Of a DNA stretch of 64,000 nt, positions 1-9,367 are shown in pieces. The position numbers were made by a program, and so were the translations under genes. The stretch's first letter is position 1. Each line of letters begins with the position of its first letter. This DNA is from CAVQCT01 sp964371785 (lineage in GTDB: Bacteria > Zixibacteria > MSB-5A5 > GN15 > FEB-12). The notes under the pieces are model-generated. The model was not told the origin of the DNA, ran no database searches, and saw nothing but the letters and a program-made list of their open reading frames with translations. Location: the NCBI GenBank assembly GCA_964371785.1, contig CAYJOL010000003.1:402915-466914 (forward strand), written 5' to 3'.

Positions 1-1482
1 TTTGCGATGCTCATTCGTATAGAACTGCTCTCACCGCACAAAGTGATCATGACCGCCGAGACGTACAATAAGGTATTTACGCTCCATGGAGCGATCATGA
101 TCTTCATGTTCATTATCCCGTCGATCCCGGCTATCATGGGTAATTTCGTGCTGCCGCTCATGATCGGCGCCAAAGATGTCGCCTTCCCCCGATTGAATCT
201 GGCCAGCTGGTATGTCTATATCGCGGGGACACTGATTGCCCTGTACTCGATCGTCCACGGAGCCGCCGATACGGGATGGACATTCTACACGCCGTACAGT
301 ACAACCACCAATACATCCGTCATTCCAATGACATTCGGTGTCTTTGTGCTCGGGTTTTCGTCGATCTTTACCGGCCTGAATTTTATAGTCACGATCCACA
401 AATTACGAGCGCCGGGGATGACCTGGTTTAAGATGCCATTGATGGTCTGGGCGCTGTACGCCACGGCGATAATTCAGGTCCTGGCAACGCCGGTACTCGG
501 TATCACTCTGGCCCTGTTGATAATCGAGCGCCTCGCGGGTATCGGCATATTTGACCCGGCCATGGGTGGAGACCCGGTGCTCTATCAGCACTTTTTCTGG
601 TTCTATTCACATCCGGCGGTCTATATCATGATCCTGCCCGGCATGGGAATTATCAGCGAGTTGATCGCGGTCTTCAGCCAGAAGAAGATATTCGGATACA
701 AAGCAATTGCGTTTTCTTCGTTGGGAATTGCGTTCCTGAGTTTTCTTGTCTGGGGTCACCACATGTTCGTCAGCGGGCAATCGCAACTATCATCGATGAT
801 TTTTTCGTTCCTCACTTTCTTTGTCGGCATCCCATCGGGTATCAAAGTATTTAACTGGGTTGCCACGATGTACAAGGGATCGATTAGCTTGAAAACACCA
901 ATGTTGTATGCCCTGTCGTTTCTGTTTCTGTTTACCATCGGCGGATTCACCGGGATATTCCTGGGAACCTTGCCCGTCGACGTACACCTGCATGACACCT
1001 ATTTCATTGTGGCCCACTTTCACTATGTGATGATGGGGGGGACCGTCATGGCCTTCCTCGGCGGACTGCATTACTGGTGGCCAAAAATGTGGGGGCGGAT
1101 GTATAACGAATTCTGGGGCAAGGTCTCGGCGGCGCTGATATTCATCGGGTTCAATATTACGTTCTTCACCCAGTTTATTCTCGGTTCTCAGGGTATGCCG
1201 CGCCGCTATTACACTTACCTGCCGCAATACCAGCCGTATCATGCCTTCTCATCGTTTGGATCCTGGATACTCGGACTCGGGTTTATCATTATGGCGATCT
1301 ACCTGATTCACGCCATCTTCAAAGGGAAACCGGCCGGCGATAACCCCTGGGGCGCTTTGACATTTGAATGGATGCTGCCGTCCCCTCCACCGACGGAGAA
1401 TTTCGCGGAGGTACCGACGGTCGATCATGGTCCGTACGACTTTGATAAAATCGTCCCGAAACGGACATTTGTGGAGTCATAA
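1..1482 (+). CDS. ctaD: Cytochrome c oxidase subunit I, 5' end cut by window
   Basis: Catalytic heme-copper subunit of an aa3/caa3-type terminal oxidase in the inner membrane; it reduces O2 and pumps protons. The frame is open from base 1, so the start and the first transmembrane helix lie outside the window; about 493 codons remain of a usual 530-560. Visible ligands: the helix II heme a histidine in LHGAIMIF (near base 85), the CuB histidine and cross-linked tyrosine in YSHPAVY (near 605), the CuB pair in WGHHMF (near 751), and HDTYFIVAHFHY (near 991) with the heme a3 and heme a histidines. The gene heads a tight operon with subunits III and IV, ctaA, sco and ctaM; subunit II would be expected upstream. 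The call is secure. Confidence 0.97.
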   Translation, partial: FAMLIRIELLSPHKVIMTAETYNKVFTLHGAIMIFMFIIPSIPAIMGNFVLPLMIGAKDVAFPRLNLASWYVYIAGTLIALYSIVHGAADTGWTFYTPYSTTTNTSVIPMTFGVFVLGFSSIFTGLNFIVTIHKLRAPGMTWFKMPLMVWALYATAIIQVLATPVLGITLALLIIERLAGIGIFDPAMGGDPVLYQHFFWFYSHPAVYIMILPGMGIISELIAVFSQKKIFGYKAIAFSSLGIAFLSFLVWGHHMFVSGQSQLSSMIFSFLTFFVGIPSGIKVFNWVATMYKGSISLKTPMLYALSFLFLFTIGGFTGIFLGTLPVDVHLHDTYFIVAHFHYVMMGGTVMAFLGGLHYWWPKMWGRMYNEFWGKVSAALIFIGFNITFFTQFILGSQGMPRRYYTYLPQYQPYHAFSSFGSWILGLGFIIMAIYLIHAIFKGKPAGDNPWGALTFEWMLPSPPPTENFAEVPTVDHGPYDFDKIVPKRTFVES

Positions 1483-1485
1483 GCA

Positions 1486-2133
1486 ATGAGCCAGAGCACC
1501 GATCATCCGGCCTTTCTACAACATCACTTCACCGATGCCGAGCAACAACGGGAGTCCGCCAAGCTGGGCATGTGGATATTTCTGGTCACTGAGATTCTGC
1601 TGTTCGGTGGACTTTTCTGTGCTTATGCAATTTACCGTTCATGGAACCCCGACATATTCCATAACGCTCACGTCTTTTTGAATGTCTATCTCGGGACCAC
1701 TAATACCTGCGTGCTCATTATTAGTTCAGTAACGATGGCCCTGGCGATCCGGGCAATCCAGATGGGCAAAAAAAACCAGACGCTGACTTACCTGATAACG
1801 ACACTCATTCTGGCCGGAGCCTTTCTGGTTATTAAATATTTCGAATATGCGCACAAGTTCCACGAAGGTCAGTTGCCGGGTAAGTTCTACACCTTCACCG
1901 GTATTGAGGGGACCAACCCGCACGTTTTCTTTTCCATGTATTTTCTGATGACGGGTCTTCATGGAATTCACGTAATCGGCGGTATGTCGGTTATTACCTG
2001 GTTAATCATCAAAACGAAACAGGGGAAATTCTCCGACCAGTATTATACGCCGGTCGAAATGACCGGCCTCTACTGGCACCTGGTCGACCTTATTTGGATA
2101 TTCCTGTTCCCACTCTTTTATCTGGTAGGGTAG
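1486..2133 (+). CDS. ctaE: Cytochrome c oxidase subunit III
   Basis: Membrane subunit III of the same oxidase, which stabilises subunit I and its proton uptake. It has 215 residues, the short bacterial form, with about five predicted helices (near 29-49, 64-88, 100-118, 143-167 and 190-213). The conserved TGLHGIHVIGG segment follows FFSMYFLM, and a conserved glutamate sits in the first helix region (FLVTEILLFGG). It starts three bases after the ctaD stop, so translational coupling is likely. No anomalies were seen. Confidence 0.95.
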   Translation: MSQSTDHPAFLQHHFTDAEQQRESAKLGMWIFLVTEILLFGGLFCAYAIYRSWNPDIFHNAHVFLNVYLGTTNTCVLIISSVTMALAIRAIQMGKKNQTLTYLITTLILAGAFLVIKYFEYAHKFHEGQLPGKFYTFTGIEGTNPHVFFSMYFLMTGLHGIHVIGGMSVITWLIIKTKQGKFSDQYYTPVEMTGLYWHLVDLIWIFLFPLFYLVG

Positions 2134-2137
2134 TGAA

Positions 2138-2578
2138 ATGAATCAGCAAGCAGCTCACAGCAATCATATTCTTCCGATCTCCCTCTATCTGAAGATCGGC
2201 GGTCTGTTACTGGTGCTTACGGCCATCACCGTGATAGTGTCTTTCTACCATTTCGGACCTTACAATTTGTTGATCGCGATGATAATCGCGGCGACCAAGG
2301 CTACACTGGTGGCATTGTTCTTTATGCACTTGAAGTACGACAACAAACTGTATATGACGCTGTTTGTTTCCGCGATCCTCTTTCTGGCAGTGTTTATCAT
2401 CCTCACTATGTTCGACACGCTTCGTCGGGGAGACATCGACCCCGAAGTGGCCCATCCCTTTAAGCCGGAGGCGGTGATATATGACAAACCGACCGCCGAT
2501 ACGACGGAAAGCAAGGCCGCCGACTCGATTGAGATTCGTCCGGACACCGCTCAAACTGCCCATAATCCCGCCAAGTAA
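2138..2578 (+). CDS. ctaF: Cytochrome c oxidase subunit IV (bacterial type)
   Basis: Small accessory subunit of the caa3/aa3 oxidase (prokaryotic COX4/CyoD-like family). It has 146 residues with three hydrophobic helices (about 15-37, 43-65, 70-93), the typical FFMHLKYD segment at the end of helix two, and a polar Asp/Pro/Thr-rich tail of about 50 residues that is longer than usual. It begins four bases after the subunit III stop. Family assignment rests on length, helices, the MHL motif and position in the oxidase operon. Confidence 0.88.
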   Translation: MNQQAAHSNHILPISLYLKIGGLLLVLTAITVIVSFYHFGPYNLLIAMIIAATKATLVALFFMHLKYDNKLYMTLFVSAILFLAVFIILTMFDTLRRGDIDPEVAHPFKPEAVIYDKPTADTTESKAADSIEIRPDTAQTAHNPAK

Positions 2579-2676
2579 AAACTTGCCATCCGGTCGTCTG
2601 CGGTTTTTCATACTGGAGTCAGAGGTAGACAATGGACACGTTTGCCCGATACCGCTTGGCGCAGAACGGAGAGAAG

Positions 2677-3609
2677 ATGAAGAATTTTAGACGGTTCGCC
2701 TTGTTGACCACTCTCTGGACATATCTGTTGATATTCATGGGTGGTCTGGTCCGAGTGTCCGGAGCAGGACTGGGCTGTCCGGACTGGCCGAAGTGCTTCG
2801 GCCGATGGATACCGCCGACCAACGCGACACAGCTTCCACCCGGCATTGACCCATCCAAATTCAACTACACCCTTGCCTGGATCGAATACATCAATCGCCT
2901 CGGTGGCGTTTTGCTCGGCATCCTGATGGTCATTGCCGCTGTCTGGGTGCTTGCCAAATACACGAAGTATCTTCGCATACTCATTCCGGTACTGGTGGCT
3001 GCATTGCTGACGGCGTTTCAGGGATGGCAGGGGAGCGTAGTGGTAGCATCGCAACTGGAACCGATTATCGTCACCGTGCACATGTTCCTCGCCCTCGTAA
3101 TTGTCAGCTTAATGATCTACGCGACGTATGAGGCGTACTTGTTGGAACTGAGCGCTCCCGCGACACGCTTCGCGTTTCCCAGAAGCCTGTCTCTCTGGTT
3201 TGGGTCGCTCTGGTTGATTGCGTTGGTGCAAATCATCCTCGGCACGCAGATTCGGTCGGCCATCGAGGTAATCCAGGAACAATTTCCCCTGGAATCCGGG
3301 GCAGCCTGGCTGGCAAAAGTTGGCGCGATCAACCATGTGCATATGACTCTTGGTATTATCTTACTGGCGCTGTCATGGTATGTGTGGCAGGTCGCTTTCA
3401 GGTACAAGGACCAGCTGAGCCCGCTAATGCGACAGGCGACGGTTGGGATGGTGGTCATTGTGACGCTCCAACTCGTGTTAGGCATGCTTTTCATCCTGAT
3501 GGGCATGTCGGCCTTGCGTCAGGTATTCCATCTTTGGCTCGCGAGCCTGTACATTGGACTAACGTTGCTGCTGTACACGACCACCAGGAGAAGGGAGGTT
3601 GAATCATGA
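2677..3609 (+). CDS. ctaA: Heme A synthase (COX15/CtaA family)
   Basis: Integral membrane enzyme that oxidises the heme O methyl group to make heme A for the adjacent oxidase. GGLVRVSGAGLGCPDWPKC near the N-terminus carries the family signature and a cysteine pair. Histidines in VTVHMF, NHVHMTLG and RQVFHLW correspond to three of the four expected heme ligands. The helix II position normally EYxHR reads EYINR here, with asparagine in place of histidine. I chose the ATG at 2677 because GGAG lies five bases upstream; an in-frame ATG at 2632 with AGAGGT upstream would add 15 residues. It overlaps sco by four bases (ATGA). Confidence 0.93.
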   Translation: MKNFRRFALLTTLWTYLLIFMGGLVRVSGAGLGCPDWPKCFGRWIPPTNATQLPPGIDPSKFNYTLAWIEYINRLGGVLLGILMVIAAVWVLAKYTKYLRILIPVLVAALLTAFQGWQGSVVVASQLEPIIVTVHMFLALVIVSLMIYATYEAYLLELSAPATRFAFPRSLSLWFGSLWLIALVQIILGTQIRSAIEVIQEQFPLESGAAWLAKVGAINHVHMTLGIILLALSWYVWQVAFRYKDQLSPLMRQATVGMVVIVTLQLVLGMLFILMGMSALRQVFHLWLASLYIGLTLLLYTTTRRREVES

Positions 3610-4211
3610 GTCGGCAGCGAACTATCTTCATGCGCGTCTTCGTCATCGCGATTGTCGTTCTCGGAATGGCCGCTGGAGCGTATCTGGTTATTCTCAGGGC
3701 CGAGCAATCACGGGCGGCGTTACCGGTGTTGGGAGCAGTCCCTGAGTTTGAACTGACCGCGCAGGACGGACGAACCTTCACGCGGCAGGATTTGCACGGA
3801 AAGATAAATGTCATGGACTTCATATTCACCCGATGTCAGGGGCCATGCCCGATCATGAGCGGCTATATGACCGAACTTTACAACCTTTATCAGAGCACCG
3901 ATGAAGTCAGGTTTGTTTCCATTTCCGTAGATCCGGACTATGATTCGATCGGCGTGCTCCAGGCTTATGCTCGGCAGCACGGTGTGACGGACGGCCGATG
4001 GACTTTTCTGACCGGTTCCATGGACAGGATAAAGTCGTTGAGCGAGCAGGGTTTCATGCTGGCTGCCGATGAACTGCCGGCAGGTCACAGCACCAGATTC
4101 ATTCTCGTCGACGGGGAAGGCAGCATCCGCGGCTATTACGATGGAACGGATCAGGCCAGTATCAATATCCTCAAATCGAATATCGCCCAGCTGGTGAAAC
4201 AGCTCAAATGA
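3606..4211 (+). CDS. sco: SCO1/SenC-family copper chaperone
   Basis: Membrane-anchored thioredoxin-fold protein that delivers copper to the CuA site of oxidase subunit II or maintains its cysteines. It has one N-terminal anchor (about residues 9-29), then the Sco domain with the copper-binding CxxxC (Cys77 and Cys81 in TRCQGPCP) and the distal histidine in PAGHSTRF (about 161). The 201-residue length is normal. It overlaps both neighbours by four bases (ATGA), showing tight translational coupling in the oxidase biogenesis segment. Confidence 0.94.
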   Translation: MSRQRTIFMRVFVIAIVVLGMAAGAYLVILRAEQSRAALPVLGAVPEFELTAQDGRTFTRQDLHGKINVMDFIFTRCQGPCPIMSGYMTELYNLYQSTDEVRFVSISVDPDYDSIGVLQAYARQHGVTDGRWTFLTGSMDRIKSLSEQGFMLAADELPAGHSTRFILVDGEGSIRGYYDGTDQASINILKSNIAQLVKQLK

Positions 4212-4621
4212 CGGTACAAGATCTTCCGATGCTCAATGCCGCGTTGAACCTGCTCAGCGCGGTGCTTCTCCTGTTTGGCTATGTCAACATCAGGCGGGGG
4301 AATCGGGGCGTTCACAAGAAATTCATGCTGGCGGCCCTTGTGTCCTCAGCCTGTTTCCTGACGAGCTATTTAATCTACCACAATGCCGTCGGCTCGGTAC
4401 CGTACCCGTATCACAATTGGACCCGTCCTCTGTATTTTGCTATTCTTGTCCCGCACGTTCTATTGGCGGGCCTGATGGTTCCGTTTATATTTGTCGTGGT
4501 GTGGCGGGCGTTCCATGATGACTTTATCCGACACAAACAATTAGCCCGAAAAGTCTGGCCGGTCTGGATGTTTGTATCTGTGAGCGGAGTCGTGATATAC
4601 TTGATGCTCTATGTCTTGTGA
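4208..4621 (+). CDS. ctaM: DUF420/CtaM-family oxidase assembly protein
   Basis: Four-helix membrane protein of 137 residues, matching DUF420 (YozB/CtaM), a family required for active heme A oxidases in Firmicutes. Histidines conserved in the family occur in NRGVHKKFML, YLIYHN and ILVPHVLLAG, and the C-terminus carries KVWPVWMFVSVSGVVIY. It overlaps sco by four bases and ends the oxidase operon. The next gene is convergent and its stop lies only 12 bases away; I see no terminator hairpin in that gap. Confidence 0.87.
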   Translation: MTVQDLPMLNAALNLLSAVLLLFGYVNIRRGNRGVHKKFMLAALVSSACFLTSYLIYHNAVGSVPYPYHNWTRPLYFAILVPHVLLAGLMVPFIFVVVWRAFHDDFIRHKQLARKVWPVWMFVSVSGVVIYLMLYVL

Positions 4622-4633
4622 CAGGCGGGGCCG

Positions 4634-7141
4634 TTACTTGATAATCACGAGTTTGCCAACCTGATTGCCGTAATCTGATTCCACCACCCAGTAATACAGC
4701 CCGCTGACAACAGATTGCATGTTGCGGGAGATGAGGTCCCAGCTGTCCACCGACGCCGTACCGCTTCCGGCAGGCTCATTATGATCGATCCTTTTAACCA
4801 GATCGCCGTCCAGCGAAAAGATGGATAGGGTACACTTATCGGGGAGGTTGGCAAAATAGATCGCGCGCCCGCGTTCAATCCACAGATCCGTGAAACGATT
4901 TTCATAACCCTGGGCATCGTAGTGAGCATCGGCTCGATACGGGTTGGGGTAGCAATATACATCCAACTTGCCGTCCTTGAGCACCTGGTTATCGCCATTG
5001 GGCAGAGCGAAGACTTCATAGAGGTTTTCGGCGGGCGAGGACTCCAACGGACTGAGCGATTTAGCCGGGTGACCGAAATCGAATGCCGTAACCGCTACGA
5101 AATACGGCACGGACGGCAGTAAGCCTTCTATTATGTACTCGTATTCGTAGTACCTCATCCGCCCCTGATCATCGACATCATTGGTGTCCAGTGTCGCATC
5201 GGGGTACATCTTGTGAATTTTGTTCGGATCCAGCAGGTCGGACTCATTGTAATCGACCATTGTAAAATAGTAATAGTTGCTGTCAATTTCGAGCGGCTCA
5301 GCACGGGTGTAATCGAGCGGCTGGAAATCGGAACCGTACAGCGCTCTCAGCGAGTCGATCGTGAATGGAGTCTCGCGCAGGTCGTACTCCATATGTTTTG
5401 GATTCCAGATATAGCGGTTATAGTCCTCTCGATCGTAAGACGCGATCATTGAGATATCTCCCGGTTCCTCCGATCGTCCGAGATGGACCCGGTATCCTTC
5501 GAAATCCTTGATCAGGCTGAACGAATCAAAGTAGTTCTCAACATCCCGGCCGTTCCACTGGACCACAATTTTGCCCATTTCGCCGTGAACTCGAATCGGT
5601 GGCGGTGGTGGAGGCGTCGCGCCGCGGAAGTCCGGCACACCGTCGCCTTCATAGTACACCTGAAGTGAGTCCATCGTGGCTGGGTCCATGTACCAGAAAA
5701 ATTTGCCCGAATCACCGTCGCCGTCGGTGTCGACCCCGGGATTGTCATAGATGCGCTTGGCCCAGCGAACATTGTCAATCAGGTCGTCGAAATTGAGATA
5801 ATTCAGGAATGGATACGGGTCGTATGGATTGAAGAAATCATCGTACGCAGCGGCGTTCGTGTGAGCTTTCTCGCCAATAGAATAGACAACTGTTACGTTT
5901 TTGGCACTGTGCGGCGGGATATCGAACGGACCGACTGAAAGCAGGAAATGGACAAAATGTCCTTCAGCGAGTTGCGTGGCGAACTCCGGCGGGCCAAGCC
6001 AGCCGTCTCTGGTGTGGTCTACGGCGGTAGTGTAGCCGCTGTAATCGATCTCAGGATGCGACATCATGTAATATTTGTCTTTGTCACTCAGCGGGAGTCC
6101 CATACCGCCACCGGTGAATGAGCGGTACGGGTCTGTGCGAGTACCGGCCTTTCTTGGTCCCCAGTTGATGGCGGCATCGCTCACCCACCAGTTAAAACTG
6201 CGCAGTTCAGCGCCGGAAGGCACGTGAAGCGGGGCAATCCCAAAGCAATTGACAGTTGAAAGCAAGCCCCAGTTTCGCCCCTCCGGATGACCGTCGATGT
6301 CTACCACCCAGGCCGTGTTGAGCGCTTCCTTGCCCAGCTCCTCAAAATCGTAGCCGACTGAGTCGATAAACCCCTCCTGATCCTCGAGTCTCGGATAGGG
6401 TAATTCGGCTATATGGTTAATGCCACCGATGTGATACAACCCGAGAAAGGCACTCTGAATAGTCTGCTCGCCCAGATTGGTCAGTTTGTAGTCGACGATG
6501 ATAAAGTCCTCGGCGTAATCGTAGGACCATGAGTAGCTCGTCTGGTCGACCCGGATATTGAGCGGCATATGGTACCGCCGGTCATAAGTGTTATATGGGA
6601 CAAACGACTGGTATTGGAACGTGTCGGTGTATGCGGTGCTGAAGGTCACCTGGGATTTGGCGAGATAATCGCTATTGCCGGAAATATTGGGTGTGATGTC
6701 TTTGAAATCCCCGGCGATGCCGTAATCCGGCCAGAATTCGCTTGGGAAGCCGTTCCACCAGCCTTCCCAGTTTACATCGAGATCAGCCGAGACAAGGGTG
6801 TCGTTTCCCAGCACACCGCCAACCCAAACACCGGTGTAGTAACCGTGTCTGATACGGCTATAGCGGGGGAAGTAGTAGCTGGCGGCAGTCCTTTTGAGGT
6901 CAGGGTCCTGAGCCCCGAACATGTTACCAAGAATCCCATTATTATTAATCACGTCCCAGAACTTGCCATTCTTGTGCAGACGGTACTTTATTTCCGGAGC
7001 TGATTCAGCAGCCTTCGGGGCAATATACTTCCCGTCCGGAGGTCTCTCGGGATCCTGCGGATCGTAACTCTGTGAATATGTAACTTCCGGAGTGACAAAG
7101 GTGAGACAGACCAGAAGCTGCAAAAGCCGGAAGATTCTCAT
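4634..7141 (-). CDS. Large secreted protein with FlgD-like C-terminal domain
   Basis: An 835-residue exported protein of unknown function. Residues 1-23 are a signal peptide ending near TYSQ. The body is rich in aromatic and acidic residues and has no enzyme motif I recognise. Near 690-705 a segment resembling the end of a fibronectin-like module (SVPYFVAVTAFDFG) precedes the C-terminal domain, which contains YCYPNPYRAD and ends SGLYYWVV...GKLVIIK. That is the FlgD/sorting-type beta-sandwich used as an export or surface anchor signal in FCB bacteria. There is no convincing Shine-Dalgarno; TTATAG lies seven bases before the ATG, compatible with a leaderless transcript. It converges on the oxidase operon. 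Confidence 0.75.
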   Translation of the reverse strand: MRIFRLLQLLVCLTFVTPEVTYSQSYDPQDPERPPDGKYIAPKAAESAPEIKYRLHKNGKFWDVINNNGILGNMFGAQDPDLKRTAASYYFPRYSRIRHGYYTGVWVGGVLGNDTLVSADLDVNWEGWWNGFPSEFWPDYGIAGDFKDITPNISGNSDYLAKSQVTFSTAYTDTFQYQSFVPYNTYDRRYHMPLNIRVDQTSYSWSYDYAEDFIIVDYKLTNLGEQTIQSAFLGLYHIGGINHIAELPYPRLEDQEGFIDSVGYDFEELGKEALNTAWVVDIDGHPEGRNWGLLSTVNCFGIAPLHVPSGAELRSFNWWVSDAAINWGPRKAGTRTDPYRSFTGGGMGLPLSDKDKYYMMSHPEIDYSGYTTAVDHTRDGWLGPPEFATQLAEGHFVHFLLSVGPFDIPPHSAKNVTVVYSIGEKAHTNAAAYDDFFNPYDPYPFLNYLNFDDLIDNVRWAKRIYDNPGVDTDGDGDSGKFFWYMDPATMDSLQVYYEGDGVPDFRGATPPPPPPIRVHGEMGKIVVQWNGRDVENYFDSFSLIKDFEGYRVHLGRSEEPGDISMIASYDREDYNRYIWNPKHMEYDLRETPFTIDSLRALYGSDFQPLDYTRAEPLEIDSNYYYFTMVDYNESDLLDPNKIHKMYPDATLDTNDVDDQGRMRYYEYEYIIEGLLPSVPYFVAVTAFDFGHPAKSLSPLESSPAENLYEVFALPNGDNQVLKDGKLDVYCYPNPYRADAHYDAQGYENRFTDLWIERGRAIYFANLPDKCTLSIFSLDGDLVKRIDHNEPAGSGTASVDSWDLISRNMQSVVSGLYYWVVESDYGNQVGKLVIIK

Positions 7142-7430
7142 ATCGGAGCTATAATTCCTTTACCTCGCAAACGGCACAAGATAAGCAAATCGGTTCTGAT
7201 TACAACAGATATTACCACGGGTGGCTATGAGATTTTAACTGCAGGAACAGTGACGTTGCTTGATCTGTGATGCGTTACTCTTTCTTTTTGGTGTCTATCT
7301 CATTGACGGATGAAGAGGGCAAACGTTGAACCAGTACTCCTTATTGGGTTCTCATTTACTTTACATCCTTAATTATACGTTAGTCGAGGCTTCATTTACT
7401 GCAAACTCCCGAAAAATGGAGAAAAAACGG
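7142..7430. other. Divergent intergenic region
   Basis: About 290 bases between the divergent secreted-protein gene and the ATP synthase promoter. I see no open reading frame, hairpin or repeat of note. The stretch 7240-7400 is comparatively AT-rich. Confidence 0.5.
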
Positions 7431-7458
7431 TTGACATTGGGAGCCTCGTAACTATATT
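7431..7458 (+). promoter_or_regulatory. Promoter of the ATP synthase operon
   Basis: TTGACA (7431-7436) and TATATT (7453-7458) are separated by 16 bases, a near-consensus vegetative promoter. Initiation would fall near 7465, about 20 bases before the TTG start of atpZ, with GAGGACGGGG between as ribosome binding site. Confidence 0.8.
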
Positions 7459-7485
7459 CCGTTCTAAATTTGAGGACGGGGTCTG

Positions 7486-7749
7486 TTGAACGCATTTAAC
7501 CCTGGGCCCAACAACAAGTCCAACAGGGACTTAAGGCAAGTAAGCCTACTCGCCGCGGTGCCGGCGTTGTTATTAGCGGGACCGCTGGTTGGTTTTTTTA
7601 TTGGCAAGTGGGCCGACCAGAAACTCCACACAGATCCATACCTATTAATTGTGGGTGTGTTTCTCGGTTTCGGTGCGGCTGGAGTGGAAATCTTCAAGCT
7701 GGTGAAGAAATCGGAAGCGATTGACAGAGAAGACAGAGATGAGAAGTAG
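7486..7749 (+). CDS. atpZ: AtpZ/AtpI-family ATP synthase accessory protein
   Basis: Small two-helix membrane protein of 87 residues belonging to the F-ATPase gene 1 (AtpZ) family, which heads many atp operons and is implicated in Mg2+/Ca2+ handling or c-ring assembly. Helix one (about 22-42) ends GPLVGFFIGKWADQ and helix two (about 49-67) contains GVFLGFGAAGVEIFK, both family-typical. It starts with TTG at 7486, preceded by GAGGACGGGG. Its end overlaps the start of the next gene by 11 bases. Confidence 0.82.
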   Translation: MNAFNPGPNNKSNRDLRQVSLLAAVPALLLAGPLVGFFIGKWADQKLHTDPYLLIVGVFLGFGAAGVEIFKLVKKSEAIDREDRDEK

Positions 7750-8152
7750 CTTCGACCTCGACTTTATAACCCGGACGCTCAAGACGGCTGGCATCGTCCT
7801 GCTTATCCTCTTGCCGTTCGGACTCTATTATTTCGGAGTATACCCTACTTTATCACTGTTTTTCGGCGGCGTCTGGGGGATGCTGAATTTGCTGTTTCTC
7901 AGGCATTTGGTCACTGCGGTCATTCGTTCGGGTAGTGTCGACATCCCCCGAACGGCCCTGACCGCGTTGGTGAAATTCCCCCTGCTTTATGTCTCAGGCT
8001 ACTTTCTTCTCAGCAACAGCCATTTCCAACCGGTTTACCTCTTAGCGGGATTCACAGCCGTGCTGGGCGTCATGGTGCTGAAAGTGTTTGGCCGGTGGTT
8101 CCTGCATCTGGATGAAGGCAGCACCCAAGAACCTGTGCAGAAGGTCGTTTAG
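7739..8152 (+). CDS. atpI: ATP synthase subunit I-like membrane protein
   Basis: Four-helix hydrophobic protein of about 137 residues in the position of atpI, the assembly factor that helps form the c-ring. Helices lie roughly at 14-34, 38-56, 70-88 and 95-115 of the protein from the ATG at 7739. A TTG at 7721 would add six residues but no better ribosome site. Assignment is from topology, length and operon position more than from a strong motif. Confidence 0.7.
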   Translation: MRSSFDLDFITRTLKTAGIVLLILLPFGLYYFGVYPTLSLFFGGVWGMLNLLFLRHLVTAVIRSGSVDIPRTALTALVKFPLLYVSGYFLLSNSHFQPVYLLAGFTAVLGVMVLKVFGRWFLHLDEGSTQEPVQKVV

Positions 8153-8154
8153 AT

Positions 8155-9003
8155 TTGAAGAAGACTCTCGGTTGGATATCCGGATTTTTGCTCTCCACGA
8201 CATTTGCTATCTCATCCTTTGCCAGCGAGACTGCGGAACAGGCTGAGGGGCATGGTGGCGGACATGGAGGAGGTACCCACCTGCCGGACTTTATCGGGCT
8301 TTTTGTTCACAGCCCGGCGGCGAATGAGTGGAAAGCGGTCATTTTCGCGTTCTTTATCGCGATCGTATTCTGTATCGCATCGGTCGCGGTTTACCGCAAA
8401 CGGCAAATGATTCCCGGCCCATTCCAGAATTTCATGGAGATTTTGGTCGAGGGGATGTACAACTTCCTCCAGACCGTTTTGGGCAAGGATGCGAGGTCCT
8501 ACCTGCCGTTTCTGGGGACGTTGTTTTTCTATATTCTGGCCATGAATTTGATGGGACTGGTGCCGCTCGGTATGGCGCCATCCACCAATATCAACATCAC
8601 CGCTTCGCTGGCCATACTGGTGTTTCTCTACGCTCAGTATACCGGCGTGAAGCGGTTGGGTATTGTCGGCTATCTGGATCATCTGGCCGGGCAGCCCCGT
8701 GACGCTATCGGCTGGAGTCTGGTAGTGCTGATGCTTCCCATGCATATCATAGGGGAGTTGGCCAAACCTTTCAGTCTGGCGCTCCGTCTGTTCGGGAACA
8801 TTACCGGTGAGGATATTCTGGTGGCGGCATTTGTCGGATTAGGCGTTACGGCACTGGGATTTCTCCATTCGCCGATCGGCATACCGCTGAATATCCCGTT
8901 CATTCTCCTGGGGATTCTGCTTTCGACGATCCAGGCGCTGGTGTTCACATTGCTATCGACCGTGTATATTCTGATGATGTTGCCGCACGAGGAACATCAC
9001 TGA
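8155..9003 (+). CDS. atpB: ATP synthase F0 subunit a
   Basis: Stator membrane subunit that carries the proton half-channels against the c-ring. It has 282 residues. A probable signal-like first helix is followed by a His/Gly-rich segment (GHGGGHGGGTH), then five helices including NLMGLVPLG and AKPFSLALRLFGNITGED. The latter holds the essential stator arginine (LALRLFGN). It starts with TTG at 8155, two bases after the atpI stop. Confidence 0.95.
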   Translation: MKKTLGWISGFLLSTTFAISSFASETAEQAEGHGGGHGGGTHLPDFIGLFVHSPAANEWKAVIFAFFIAIVFCIASVAVYRKRQMIPGPFQNFMEILVEGMYNFLQTVLGKDARSYLPFLGTLFFYILAMNLMGLVPLGMAPSTNINITASLAILVFLYAQYTGVKRLGIVGYLDHLAGQPRDAIGWSLVVLMLPMHIIGELAKPFSLALRLFGNITGEDILVAAFVGLGVTALGFLHSPIGIPLNIPFILLGILLSTIQALVFTLLSTVYILMMLPHEEHH

Positions 9004-9072
9004 CAGATAAAGACGACGTAAAGTAAGAAACAGACACACAACAATAACTATTTTCGGTGAGGAGTTAGAACA

Positions 9073-9306
9073 ATGGATTATCAGTCAATGTTGGCATGGG
9101 CACTGCCGATGGGCGTTGGTCTTGCTGCTGTAGGTTCCGGCCTCGGACTGGGACGTGCTGTCGGTTCGGCGATGGACGCTATTGGCCGTCAACCCGAAGC
9201 GGCTGGTAAGATTCAGACCGCCATGATTATCGGTGCGGCTCTTATCGAAGCGTTGACCATTTACGCGCTGGTGGTATTCTTCATCCTTCAGGGGAAAATA
9301 GGATAA
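9073..9306 (+). CDS. atpE: ATP synthase F0 subunit c
   Basis: Ring-forming proteolipid of 77 residues: helix one with the GSGLGLGRAVG glycine motif (about 21-31), the polar loop RQPEA (39-43), and helix two with the ion-binding Glu59 in GAALIEALTIYAL. The Na+-ring signature (Gln in helix one, Glu-Ser in helix two) is absent, because the glutamate is followed by alanine. Proton coupling is therefore the likely mode. TCGGTGAGGAGTT upstream supplies a strong ribosome site, fitting the high copy number needed. Confidence 0.96.
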   Translation: MDYQSMLAWALPMGVGLAAVGSGLGLGRAVGSAMDAIGRQPEAAGKIQTAMIIGAALIEALTIYALVVFFILQGKIG

Positions 9307-9367
9307 GCAGCATTTCACGGCCGAGTGGCCGGTTAGCTCGAATACCAAAGATAAGGCATATCCAATA

